The notes below the pieces were generated by a model. That model was not told the DNA's origin. It did not search any database and saw only the letters and a program-made list of their open reading frames with translations. Positions 45,632-54,040 of a stretch of DNA of 64,000 nucleotides are shown piece by piece (position 1 is the first letter of the stretch; each line of letters begins with the position of its first letter). Position numbers and translations under genes: made by a program. The DNA comes from Lactobacillus huangpiensis (GTDB lineage: Bacteria > Bacillota > Bacilli > Lactobacillales > Lactobacillaceae): NCBI RefSeq assembly GCF_019972815.1, contig NZ_BPPA01000013.1, positions 1 to 64,000 of the forward strand, given 5' to 3'.

Positions 45632-45814
45632 ATGGGATTTTGGGTAATGCTAATTTCATTAGCAGTCGGGGCATTTTTAATATATTTGTGTTTTGCCAAA
45701 AACACGTCTCAATCAGTTAAGGTCACGCTTTTTTTAACTGGTTTAATCTTAATTGCCGGGGCAATTTTTCTATCTACTCCGCAAGGCGCAGCATTTGTAA
45801 TGGAAATTACTTAA
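45632..45814 (+). CDS. Small membrane protein, unknown function
   Basis: The 60-residue protein has two likely membrane helices (residues about 3-21 and 31-48) linked by a short polar loop AKNTSQSVK. I do not recognise a family. AAGGACGGTG lies before the ATG. A terminator follows 30 bases after the stop, which supports a real short transcription unit. It is part of the accessory segment between tsf and pyrH. Confidence 0.65.
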   Translation: MGFWVMLISLAVGAFLIYLCFAKNTSQSVKVTLFLTGLILIAGAIFLSTPQGAAFVMEIT

Positions 45815-45842
45815 TTAGATAAAAGCATTTTAAAAAATATTT

Positions 45843-45867
45843 ATGGCACTAATCAGTGCCTTTTTAT
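45843..45867 (+). terminator. Terminator of the small membrane gene, inside the end of the acyltransferase gene
   Basis: GGCACT (45845-45850) and AGTGCC (45855-45860) flank AATC, followed by TTTTTATTTT. The right arm and T run coincide with the last codons and the TGA stop of the convergent acyltransferase gene. Confidence 0.8.
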
Positions 45868-46977
45868 TTTGTTTTGTAAATAGTTTTTAGTATTAGCCCA
45901 GAAAACATGTAAAAAATATGCGGATACAAAAGATAATAGCCACGTTAATAACCAGGTCGCCCAAAAGCTGCAAAAAGGATGGAGAATGGCATAATGTTTG
46001 ATATTTAAGCCATACCAAATAATTTGGTCCCAAAAGACATTTGATAAGTAAGCTCGGTAGGCGTAAGCGGCTAAAAAGTGAAAAACCTGTAGACTAATTT
46101 TTGAATTTTTTCTGACTTGATACAAGCAAAAAGACGAAATTAAGGCAATGACTGCTAAGCAATAAAAAGTCATTGACGGTTTATAATATGGTGCATTAGC
46201 AAAAAGTACCGGGTGACCAAAATTTTGTAATTCAAAGTTAGTCCAAAAAAAGCATCCGCCAAAGGCAATCAATATTAGCCACCAAAATTTTTGCAAAAGC
46301 GCATTAACATAATCTCGCAGTTGCCAAGCGAGTACACCATATACCGCATAAATAAAAAATGATATAAAAAGACGATCAAGAAGGTACCAACTTCTTTCTT
46401 GCTGGCCATGAAAAACAAAATAATCATAGAATCTAAGCCAAACAAAATAGAAGATAAAAGTTATGATTGCTACCGTGATGCCCCGTTTGACATCTTTACC
46501 AATAAAGCGGCTAAGGGTCCAGAAAAAAGGCATTAAAATGATAAATTGCAACATCATGGTGTTGTACCATAAATGAGGTGCAGCGTTGCCGCTAACAAAG
46601 TGCCAACAAAATGACAAGAAGTTGGTAAACTTATTTACTTGTTGTAACCACGGCATTCCTAGTAAGTAAATTAAAGTCCACCATATAGTTGGAATAAAAA
46701 GATTTGACCAATTTGAGCGCAGGTATTTTTGATAAGAAAAACTGCCAGTTAGATCACAAGTGCGGATAGTGGAATAAAGTATGCCAAAAATAAATGCTGG
46801 TGCTGTATATTTAACTAAGTTATACATGATGCCAAAAATGTCCTGGGTATAATAAGATTGTCCTTCACCCATAATTAGTGACATTATTGGTTGGGTCATG
46901 ACTGCTGTGCAAGCAAATACTTTGAGATAATCACCAATATCAGCTTTTTTATAAGCTGGATAGGGGTATTTTTTCAT
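45853..46977 (-). CDS. Membrane acyltransferase (acyltransferase 3 family)
   Basis: The 374-residue protein has about ten membrane helices and resembles the acyltransferase 3 family, whose members acylate cell-surface polysaccharides, peptidoglycan or other envelope molecules. The N-terminal ADIGDYLKVFACTAVMTQP corresponds to the family start, where a conserved His is usual; here the position appears to be occupied by another residue, so activity is uncertain. There is no C-terminal SGNH domain as in OatA. ATG is preceded by AAGGATC. It is convergent with the small membrane gene and divergent from the ROK gene. The substrate is unknown. Confidence 0.8.
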   Translation of the reverse strand: MKKYPYPAYKKADIGDYLKVFACTAVMTQPIMSLIMGEGQSYYTQDIFGIMYNLVKYTAPAFIFGILYSTIRTCDLTGSFSYQKYLRSNWSNLFIPTIWWTLIYLLGMPWLQQVNKFTNFLSFCWHFVSGNAAPHLWYNTMMLQFIILMPFFWTLSRFIGKDVKRGITVAIITFIFYFVWLRFYDYFVFHGQQERSWYLLDRLFISFFIYAVYGVLAWQLRDYVNALLQKFWWLILIAFGGCFFWTNFELQNFGHPVLFANAPYYKPSMTFYCLAVIALISSFCLYQVRKNSKISLQVFHFLAAYAYRAYLSNVFWDQIIWYGLNIKHYAILHPFCSFWATWLLTWLLSFVSAYFLHVFWANTKNYLQNKIKRH

Positions 46978-47179
46978 TTACTCAGATCCTTATTTAATAC
47001 TAAGTCTTGCATTTATTATTTTAAAAAATATGATAGAAGTAAAGAAGCTTATTCAATTATTTTTTGATAATCTCATTTTCAAAATTAGGGGGTTGGAATT
47101 TATACTTTTTTAAAATATAATTTTTATTGCTGCTGCAAAAATGCATTGAGCTTTTTAGATAAGGAATTACAAGGGATAT

Positions 47180-48091
47180 ATGAAAAATTATTTAACTGTT
47201 GATATTGGCGGAACTGAAATTAAATTTGCAAAATTAGATTATGCTGGGAATATAATCGAAAAAGATAAAATTTCTACTGTTAAAAATAAATCTGAATTTT
47301 TGGCAAAAATAGATCAAATTGTAATACATTATATTTCAGATATAAAAGGCTTGGCTTTTTGCTCTCCTGGAAAAATTGAAACCACTAAAATCAGATTTGG
47401 TGGTTCATTACCTTTTTTGGATGGAATTGATTTTGCCGAAATTTATGGTAAAAAATACAGGATTCCAGTAGCGGTAATAAATGATGGTAAGGCTAGCGTT
47501 TTAGCAGAAAATTGGTTGGGTAGTCTAAAAGGTGAATCGAATTGCGCCGCAATAACCCTTGGAACCGGTGTTGGTGGTGGCATTATAATTAATGGTCATC
47601 TATTGCGAGGCACACACTATCAAGCTGGTGAATTAAGTTTTATGATTAATGATTTATCACAACCTAAAGATATGGAAGGTGCCGTAGGAAGTAATGGCTC
47701 TGGTGTGAATTTTGTTAAGTCAATTAATCGTAAACTAAATCATAAGAATGTAAATGACGGATTGCATGCTTTTGAAGCAATAAAGTCCGGTAAAAGAGAA
47801 GCTGTGAAGATTTTTAATGATTATTGTTTAAATGTAGCAACTTTAATTCTTAATATTCAAACAGTAGTAGATTTAGATAAAATAGCCGTTGGAGGCGGTA
47901 TAAGCGCACAACCAATTTTAATTAGCGGTATAAATAAAGCATACGATAAATTAGTTAATAATTATAATCCAATCATTGGTGATACTTTGATTAAACCTGC
48001 AATCGTTTCTGCTCATTTTAGAAATGATTCAAATTTATACGGATCGCTTTATAATTTATTGCTTCAAATTAATAAAGAAAATAAATATTAG
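47180..48091 (+). CDS. ROK-family sugar kinase or regulator-like protein
   Basis: The 303-residue protein belongs to the ROK family. The ATP-binding VDIGGTEIKFAKLDYAGNI opens it. The catalytic-base region VINDGKASVLAENWLG and the phosphate loop LGTGVGGGIIINGHLLRG follow. The zinc-binding CxCGxxGCxE motif of many ROK kinases is absent. There is no N-terminal helix-turn-helix, so it is a kinase rather than a repressor. The likely substrate is a hexose or amino sugar, undetermined. A terminator separates it from pyrH. Confidence 0.88.
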   Translation: MKNYLTVDIGGTEIKFAKLDYAGNIIEKDKISTVKNKSEFLAKIDQIVIHYISDIKGLAFCSPGKIETTKIRFGGSLPFLDGIDFAEIYGKKYRIPVAVINDGKASVLAENWLGSLKGESNCAAITLGTGVGGGIIINGHLLRGTHYQAGELSFMINDLSQPKDMEGAVGSNGSGVNFVKSINRKLNHKNVNDGLHAFEAIKSGKREAVKIFNDYCLNVATLILNIQTVVDLDKIAVGGGISAQPILISGINKAYDKLVNNYNPIIGDTLIKPAIVSAHFRNDSNLYGSLYNLLLQINKENKY

Positions 48092-48097
48092 TTTTAT

Positions 48098-48134
48098 CAA
48101 AATCTCGAAGTTGATTAACTTCGGGATTTTTTAA
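48098..48134 (+). terminator. Terminator after the ROK gene
   Basis: AATCTCGAAGTT (48101-48112) pairs with AACTTCGGGATT (48117-48128), one G-U pair, followed by TTTT. Confidence 0.85.
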
Positions 48135-48180
48135 GAAATTTCTCTCTTTTATTTCTAAGTCCACATTTGCCCTTTTTATA

Positions 48181-48189
48181 TGGTAGAAT
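48181..48189 (+). promoter_or_regulatory. Extended -10 promoter of pyrH
   Basis: TGG plus TAGAAT (48184-48189) lies about 25 bases before pyrH. No good -35 box was found at 17 bases. It would restart transcription of the pyrH operon after the accessory segment. Confidence 0.5.
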
Positions 48190-48215
48190 AACTAAAGTTA
48201 ATAGAGGAGGTTGTC

Positions 48216-48947
48216 ATGACTAAAGTTAAGTATAAGCGAATAGTTTTGAAAATTTCTGGTGAAGCTCTTGCTGGTGATGAAGGAACCGGTATAAATCCTA
48301 CAGTCATCAGTCATTTGGCAAAAGAGATTAAATCTGTTCATGATTTAGGAGTTGACATTGGAATCGTTTGCGGTGGCGGTAATATGTGGCGCGGGGAAAC
48401 TGGTGCAAAACTTGGTATGGAACGTTCGCAGGCTGATTATATGGGGATGCTTGCTACTATAATGAACGGCTTGGCTCTTCAGGATGGATTGGAGCACGTG
48501 GGAGTACCGACTAGGTTGCAAACATCAATTGAAATGAGACAAATAGCTGAACCATATATTAGGAGAAAAGCTATTCACCACATGGAAAAAGGACGTGTAG
48601 TTATTATGGGTGGTGGCACTGGTAACCCCTATTTCTCAACTGACACAACTGCTGCCTTAAGAGCTGCAGAAATAGGTGCTGATGTGATCCTAATGGCTAA
48701 AAATGGAGTTGACGGAGTTTACTCTGCTGATCCAAATGTTGATCCACATGCCAAAAAATACAGTGAACTTTCACAACTAGATATTATTTCTAAAAACTTA
48801 AAAGTCATGGACAGAACTGCCAGCTCACTATCAATGGATACCAACATTCCTCTAATTGTATTCAACGTTAATACTGAAGGTAATATTAAAAAAGTGGTAT
48901 TGGGTGAGAATATTGGAACAGTAATCGGAGGGAAAAATAATGAATAA
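48216..48947 (+). CDS. pyrH: Uridylate kinase PyrH
   Basis: The 243-residue protein is the bacterial-type UMP kinase, making UDP from UMP. The N-terminal [45 protein letters not shown] and [17 protein letters not shown] are signatures. AGAGGAGG precedes the ATG. It overlaps frr by eight bases and begins the conserved run pyrH-frr-uppS-cdsA-rseP-proS-polC. Confidence 0.97.
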   Translation: MTKVKYKRIVLKISGEALAGDEGTGINPTVISHLAKEIKSVHDLGVDIGIVCGGGNMWRGETGAKLGMERSQADYMGMLATIMNGLALQDGLEHVGVPTRLQTSIEMRQIAEPYIRRKAIHHMEKGRVVIMGGGTGNPYFSTDTTAALRAAEIGADVILMAKNGVDGVYSADPNVDPHAKKYSELSQLDIISKNLKVMDRTASSLSMDTNIPLIVFNVNTEGNIKKVVLGENIGTVIGGKNNE

Positions 48948-49497
48948 TGACGCAATCAAAAAAGCTCAAGATAATATGAAAAAATCAATTACTGTTTTTG
49001 AAAAAAACTTGAGCTCTATTCGTGCTGGCGTTGCTAACGCAGCTTTACTTGATGGAATAAAAGTGGACTATTATGGTGCTCCTACTCCATTAACTCAAAT
49101 GTCTAGTGTTACTATTCCTGAGCCACGCGTGTTATTAATTACACCTTATGATCAGAACAGTCTCGATGATATTGAGCATGCACTCTTAGCATCAAATTTG
49201 GGTTTAACGCCAGCAAATGATGGAAAAGTCATCCGACTTGTTATTCCACAATTAACAGGTGAAAGGCGTCAAGAAATTGCTAAAGAGGTCAACAAAATGG
49301 CCGAAGAAAGTAAAATTGCAATCAGAAACGTTCGTCGTGAAGCTATGAATAGTCTTAAAAAGCAGCAAAAAGATGATGAAATCACCGAAGATGAACAGCG
49401 CAATTTGGAAAAGAAAGTGCAAAAAGTTACTGACGATGCAACAAAGCAGATTGACCAAATTGCAGAAGAAAAACGTAAAGAGATTACCCAGGGCTAA
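48940..49497 (+). CDS. frr: Ribosome recycling factor
   Basis: The 185-residue protein is RRF, which with EF-G splits post-termination ribosomes. Signatures are [27 protein letters not shown] and [15 protein letters not shown]. The ATG lies inside the end of pyrH behind GGAGGG, so translation is coupled. uppS follows after three bases. Length matches the family. Confidence 0.98.
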   Translation: MNNDAIKKAQDNMKKSITVFEKNLSSIRAGVANAALLDGIKVDYYGAPTPLTQMSSVTIPEPRVLLITPYDQNSLDDIEHALLASNLGLTPANDGKVIRLVIPQLTGERRQEIAKEVNKMAEESKIAIRNVRREAMNSLKKQQKDDEITEDEQRNLEKKVQKVTDDATKQIDQIAEEKRKEITQG

Positions 49498-49500
49498 TAA

Positions 49501-50235
49501 ATGGCAGATAAAAAAAATCAGTTAAACCATTTAGCTATCATTATGGATGGTAATGGTCGTTGGGCAACAAAGCAAGGCAAACCACGAATTGCAGGTCATT
49601 ACGAAGGTATGAACAACGTAGAAAGAATAACTTTGGCAGCCAACCAATTAGGCATCAAAGTTTTATCCTTATATGCGTTTTCTACTGAAAACTGGGGTAG
49701 ACCTAAAGAAGAAGTAGCATATCTAATGAACTTGCCAGTACGCTTTTTTGATAAGTTTATGCCAACCTTAATGAAAGAAAATGTCAAGGTAAACATTATG
49801 GGCTACTTAAATGAATTACCTTCTAAAACCTATGATGTAGTTCAGAGAGCAATGGCTGAAACTGCTCCTAACAGTGGTTTGATTTTGAACTTTGCTTTTA
49901 ATTATGGTTCACGAAGAGAAATTACTACAGCAGTAAAGGAAATTGCAACTCTTGTTGAAACGGGTAGTATTACAAGTGATGAAATTTCTGAAAAAATGAT
50001 TTCGCAGAGATTGATGACTGCAAGCTTTGGTAAATACAGTGATCCAGATTTATTAATCAGAACTTCTGGTGAGCAAAGGATTTCTAATTTCATGTTATGG
50101 CAATTAGCATATTCAGAACTTGCTTTTAGTGAGAAAAACTGGCCTGATTTTACTAGAGAAGATCTAGAAAAATTTGTTATTGATTTTCAAAATCGTCATC
50201 GACGTTTCGGTAAAGTCGATGAATCGGATAGTTAG
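49501..50235 (+). CDS. uppS: Undecaprenyl diphosphate synthase
   Basis: The 244-residue cis-prenyltransferase makes the C55 lipid carrier used for peptidoglycan and other wall polymers. [23 protein letters not shown] carries the catalytic Asp and the substrate-binding residues. [12 protein letters not shown] and [24 protein letters not shown] complete the signature set. It has no strong ribosome site of its own and starts three bases after frr, so it probably relies on coupling. cdsA follows after eight bases. Confidence 0.97.
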   Translation: MADKKNQLNHLAIIMDGNGRWATKQGKPRIAGHYEGMNNVERITLAANQLGIKVLSLYAFSTENWGRPKEEVAYLMNLPVRFFDKFMPTLMKENVKVNIMGYLNELPSKTYDVVQRAMAETAPNSGLILNFAFNYGSRREITTAVKEIATLVETGSITSDEISEKMISQRLMTASFGKYSDPDLLIRTSGEQRISNFMLWQLAYSELAFSEKNWPDFTREDLEKFVIDFQNRHRRFGKVDESDS

Positions 50236-50243
50236 GTAAATAT

Positions 50244-51041
50244 ATGAAACAACGTGTAATCACAGCAGTTATTGCTTTAATTTTATTTATTCCTATCGTC
50301 ATAGTTGGCGGACTTTGGATGGATTGGCTCACCGTTTTGTTTGCGGCCGTTGGTATCAGTGAATTCTTTTTAATGAAAAAACAAATATTGGTTTCAGTAA
50401 ACTTTCTACTAGCTTTACTGGCCACCATTATTTGGGCAGTTCCTGATAGTTTTCTCAAGTCAATGCCGTTTCATTGGACAAAATACGGCATTTATTTTGC
50501 TTTGATAATGTTAATGCTAACTTGGACAGTTTTAACTAAAAATAAAACTACTTTTGATGATGTAGCGGTTTATACATTAGGCTCATTATATGTGGGAACC
50601 GGCTTTCATTACATGGCAAGTATTAGAAACGCAAACAATGGTCTTGCACTGCTTTGCTACGTTTTTGTTGTAGTCTGGCTGACAGATACAGGAGCCTACA
50701 TGATCGGGCGTAAAATTGGTAAACATAAGTTGTGGCCTGTAATTAGTCCTAATAAAACATGGGAAGGCTCAATTGGTGGCACAATTTGTGCTGTAATTTG
50801 TGCCACAATTTATGTTTACTTTGTTAATCTGAACCATTCACAAGTTGAAATGATTATTTTTGCTCTTATATTATCAATTGTTGGACAAATGGGTGATTTG
50901 GTTGAATCTGCTTATAAGAGATACTATGGGGTAAAGGATTCAGGCAAGATATTGCCAGGTCATGGTGGAATACTTGATCGCTTTGACAGCATGCTCTTTG
51001 TTTTACCTGTTTTTGCTGCTTTGATGGGAATCATACACTAG
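50244..51041 (+). CDS. cdsA: Phosphatidate cytidylyltransferase
   Basis: The 265-residue integral membrane enzyme makes CDP-diacylglycerol from phosphatidic acid and CTP. It has about eight membrane helices. The family signature near the C-terminus is intact: SAYKRYYGVKDSGKILPGHGGILDRFDSM. TVVWLTDTGAYMIGRKIGKHKL-type sequence precedes it. It lies between uppS and rseP, the standard order in Firmicutes. Confidence 0.96.
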   Translation: MKQRVITAVIALILFIPIVIVGGLWMDWLTVLFAAVGISEFFLMKKQILVSVNFLLALLATIIWAVPDSFLKSMPFHWTKYGIYFALIMLMLTWTVLTKNKTTFDDVAVYTLGSLYVGTGFHYMASIRNANNGLALLCYVFVVVWLTDTGAYMIGRKIGKHKLWPVISPNKTWEGSIGGTICAVICATIYVYFVNLNHSQVEMIIFALILSIVGQMGDLVESAYKRYYGVKDSGKILPGHGGILDRFDSMLFVLPVFAALMGIIH

Positions 51042-51051
51042 GGGGATTTTT

Positions 51052-52308
51052 GTGAAAGGTATACTTATCTTTTTAGTAGTATTTGGAATATTAGTTTTTG
51101 TCCATGAATTCGGGCACTTTATTGTTGCTAAAAAGTGCGGTATTTTAGTACGTGAATTTTCAATAGGTATGGGACCAAAGCTTTTCCAAGTTAGACGCAA
51201 TCCAACTACTTATACGATTAGGTGGCTCCCGCTAGGCGGATATGTCCGTTTAGCAAGTAAAGATGACGAAACTGATTTAGCGGCAGGGATGAGAGTGGTT
51301 TTACAGCTTAATCAACAGAAAGAAGTTGTAAAAATTGATGCCTCTGAATCAGATATACCGATTGAAGGAATACCATTACAAGTTACGGCATTTGATTTGG
51401 TAGATAAACTTTTTATTTCTGGATATGAAAATGGTGAAGAAGATCGATTAGTCACATACAAAGTCAATCATGATGCTACAGTTATTGATCATTCAAAAAC
51501 TGAGTTAATTATTGCACCACGTGATACACAGTTTCAAGAAGCCAATGTGTGGCAGAAACTAGCTACCAATATTGCTGGACCATTAATGAATATAATTCTA
51601 GGTTTTGTCGTTTTTTTAATTTGGACATTTACTGTTCCCGGTCCTGCAACTACAGAAATAGCAGAAGTGACACCTAATTCACCTGCAGCTGTTGCAAAAA
51701 TTGAGCCGGGTTCAAAAATTTTGGCTGTTAATGGTCACAAAATATCGTCTTTCGAACAAATTTCGGAAGAAATATATCAGAACAAAAATAAAAAAATTAA
51801 TATCTCTGTTATTAAAGATAAGCAAAAAAAAGTAGTAAACGTTCAACCAAAAGCAGTAAAAATGCAAGGTCAAAAAGTTTACCAAATCGGAATTAGAGCA
51901 AAAAGCGATGAAAGAATCGGGGCTAAATTTAAGCGTGGATGGAATACGGCTGTTTCCACTACGGGAATGATTTTCAGTGCAGTTGGTGGCTTATTCCGTC
52001 ATTTTAGTTTAAATAAGCTTTCTGGACCTGTGGGTATCTATTCCCAGACATCACAGGTTTCGCAAATGGGTTTTACTTATATCTTAGCTTTTTTGGCAAT
52101 GATTTCAATTAACTTGGGAATCGTGAATCTAATTCCTGTACCGGGTCTTGATGGTGGCAAGTTTTTGCTAAACATTATTGAAATTGTGCGGGGCAAACCG
52201 ATATCAGAAAATCATGAAGCCATGGTAGAACTGGTTGGCTTCGGTTTATTATTAGTTTTAATTATTGCTGTAACTGGTAATGATATCTACCGTTACTTTA
52301 TTAAATAA
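51052..52308 (+). CDS. rseP: Site-2 intramembrane protease RseP/RasP
   Basis: The 418-residue zinc metalloprotease cuts membrane-embedded anti-sigma factors and signal-peptide remnants. The zinc motif HEFGH is at residues 18-22 in the first helix, and the third ligand lies in NLIPVPGLDGGK near the C-terminus. A single PDZ domain with TPNSPAAVAKIEPGSKILAVNG sits between. The start is GTG behind AGGGGG. It lies directly before proS in the conserved operon. Confidence 0.95.
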   Translation: MKGILIFLVVFGILVFVHEFGHFIVAKKCGILVREFSIGMGPKLFQVRRNPTTYTIRWLPLGGYVRLASKDDETDLAAGMRVVLQLNQQKEVVKIDASESDIPIEGIPLQVTAFDLVDKLFISGYENGEEDRLVTYKVNHDATVIDHSKTELIIAPRDTQFQEANVWQKLATNIAGPLMNIILGFVVFLIWTFTVPGPATTEIAEVTPNSPAAVAKIEPGSKILAVNGHKISSFEQISEEIYQNKNKKINISVIKDKQKKVVNVQPKAVKMQGQKVYQIGIRAKSDERIGAKFKRGWNTAVSTTGMIFSAVGGLFRHFSLNKLSGPVGIYSQTSQVSQMGFTYILAFLAMISINLGIVNLIPVPGLDGGKFLLNIIEIVRGKPISENHEAMVELVGFGLLLVLIIAVTGNDIYRYFIK

Positions 52309-52334
52309 AATATTAATTTTGGGAGAGAGAATTA

Positions 52335-54035
52335 ATGCGACAATCTAAATTATTTATGCCAACTTTGAAGGAAGCACCAGCTGATGCTGTTGCTGAAAGT
52401 CATAAATTGATGCTGCGAGGTGGATACGTTCGTCAAGTTACAGCGGGTGTTTATGCGTATTTGCCTTTAGGGTACCGTGTTCTAAGTAAAGCTGAACAGA
52501 TAATGCGTGAAGAAATGGCAAAAATTAACGTGCCAGAAATGGCAATGCCGGATCTTTTACCAGCAACTTTATGGGAAGAATCAGGCAGATGGCAAAAATA
52601 TGGTCCGGAAATGTTTAAACTTAAAGACAGACATGGTCGTCAAAGCCTTCTAGGACCAACTCATGAGGAAACATTTACTGATATTGTCGCAAAAAATTTA
52701 AAAAGTTATAAGCAAATGCCGATAGCTCTTTTCCAAATTCAATCAAAGTTTAGAGATGAAAACAGGCCTCGTTTCGGTTTGCTTAGATCACGTGAATTTA
52801 TCATGCTTGATGCATACAGCTTTGCCGCTACTAAAGAACAGCTTGATCAACAATTTGAAGATGAGAAAAAGGCTTTTACAGCTGCGTATCATCGTTGTGG
52901 CTTAAAAGTTACTCCGGTTATTGCCGATTCAGGAACTATGGGAGGAAAAAATTCAACTGAATTTCAGGCTCCAGCTGCCATTGGTGAAGATACTATTGCT
53001 ACGAATGAAACAGGAACATATTCAGCTAATCTAGAAATGGCTTGCAGTATTGATACGTTCAAGCAGAAAGAGGAACCGTTAAAACAAGTTGAAGAAGTAG
53101 CTACTCCCGGTCAAGAGAGTATCGCTGATTTAGTTAAATTTTTAAATATTCCGGCAACTAGAATTATTAAGAGTGTGCTTTACGTTGCTAATGAAAAAGA
53201 AAATATCCTAGTCTTAATCCGTGGTGATAAAGAAGTCAATGAAGTAAAATTAAAGCATTTACTTGATGTTGATTCACTAAGAATCGCTACTGATGAAGAA
53301 TTGGCAAACATAACCGGCGTTGGCAAAGGTAGCGTTGGTCCAATTAAAGCTGATTGGGCTAATAAAGTAGTAGCAGATAATACTGTTAAAAATCTTTATA
53401 ATGTTGTTGTAGGCGCAAACAAATCTGGTTACCAAATTAAAAATGTGAATTTAAACCGTGATTTTACTCCAGACATATTTGGTGACATACGTGTTGCTAA
53501 TGAAAGTGAACCAGATCCTGTTGATCACTTGCCATTAAAATTCACAACTTCTATTGAGGTAGGACATATTTTTAAACTGGGAACTTATTATACAAAAACT
53601 ATGGGTGCAAACTTCCTCGATAAAAATGGTAAAGCGCAACCTGTTATAATGGGTTCATATGGTATTGGAGTTACGAGAGTTTTATCTGCTGTGATTGAAC
53701 AGCATTTGACTAAAAATGGCGTTGCGTGGCCTAAAGAAATTGCACCATTTAGCCTGCACATTGTGCAAATGAAAATGAAAGATGAAGGTCAAACGAGTTT
53801 GGCTCAAAAACTTGAAGAAAAGTACAGCGCTAAGTATGATGTATTGTATGATGATCGTAATGAACGGGCAGGAGTTAAATTTGCTGATGCTGACTTGCTG
53901 GGAGCTCCAGTGCGAGTAACAGTTGGTAAAAAAGCCAGTGAAGGAGTAGTCGAAGTTAAACGGCCTACTGATGAAAAAGCAACTGAAATGACAGTGTCCG
54001 ATTTAGACGGTTTTATTAATAAAGAGTTAGGATAA
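52335..54035 (+). CDS. proS: Prolyl-tRNA synthetase
   Basis: The 566-residue class II synthetase charges tRNA-Pro. It has the bacterial-type architecture with an editing insertion (about residues 235-400) between catalytic motifs 2 and 3. Motif 2 includes FRDENRPRFGLLRSREFIMLDAYSF, and motif 3 includes GSYGIGVTRVLSAVIEQH. The anticodon-binding domain ends the protein. GGGAGAGAG precedes the ATG. No T-box leader was seen; it is transcribed with its neighbours. Confidence 0.97.
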   Translation: MRQSKLFMPTLKEAPADAVAESHKLMLRGGYVRQVTAGVYAYLPLGYRVLSKAEQIMREEMAKINVPEMAMPDLLPATLWEESGRWQKYGPEMFKLKDRHGRQSLLGPTHEETFTDIVAKNLKSYKQMPIALFQIQSKFRDENRPRFGLLRSREFIMLDAYSFAATKEQLDQQFEDEKKAFTAAYHRCGLKVTPVIADSGTMGGKNSTEFQAPAAIGEDTIATNETGTYSANLEMACSIDTFKQKEEPLKQVEEVATPGQESIADLVKFLNIPATRIIKSVLYVANEKENILVLIRGDKEVNEVKLKHLLDVDSLRIATDEELANITGVGKGSVGPIKADWANKVVADNTVKNLYNVVVGANKSGYQIKNVNLNRDFTPDIFGDIRVANESEPDPVDHLPLKFTTSIEVGHIFKLGTYYTKTMGANFLDKNGKAQPVIMGSYGIGVTRVLSAVIEQHLTKNGVAWPKEIAPFSLHIVQMKMKDEGQTSLAQKLEEKYSAKYDVLYDDRNERAGVKFADADLLGAPVRVTVGKKASEGVVEVKRPTDEKATEMTVSDLDGFINKELG

Positions 54036-54040
54036 TTTTC

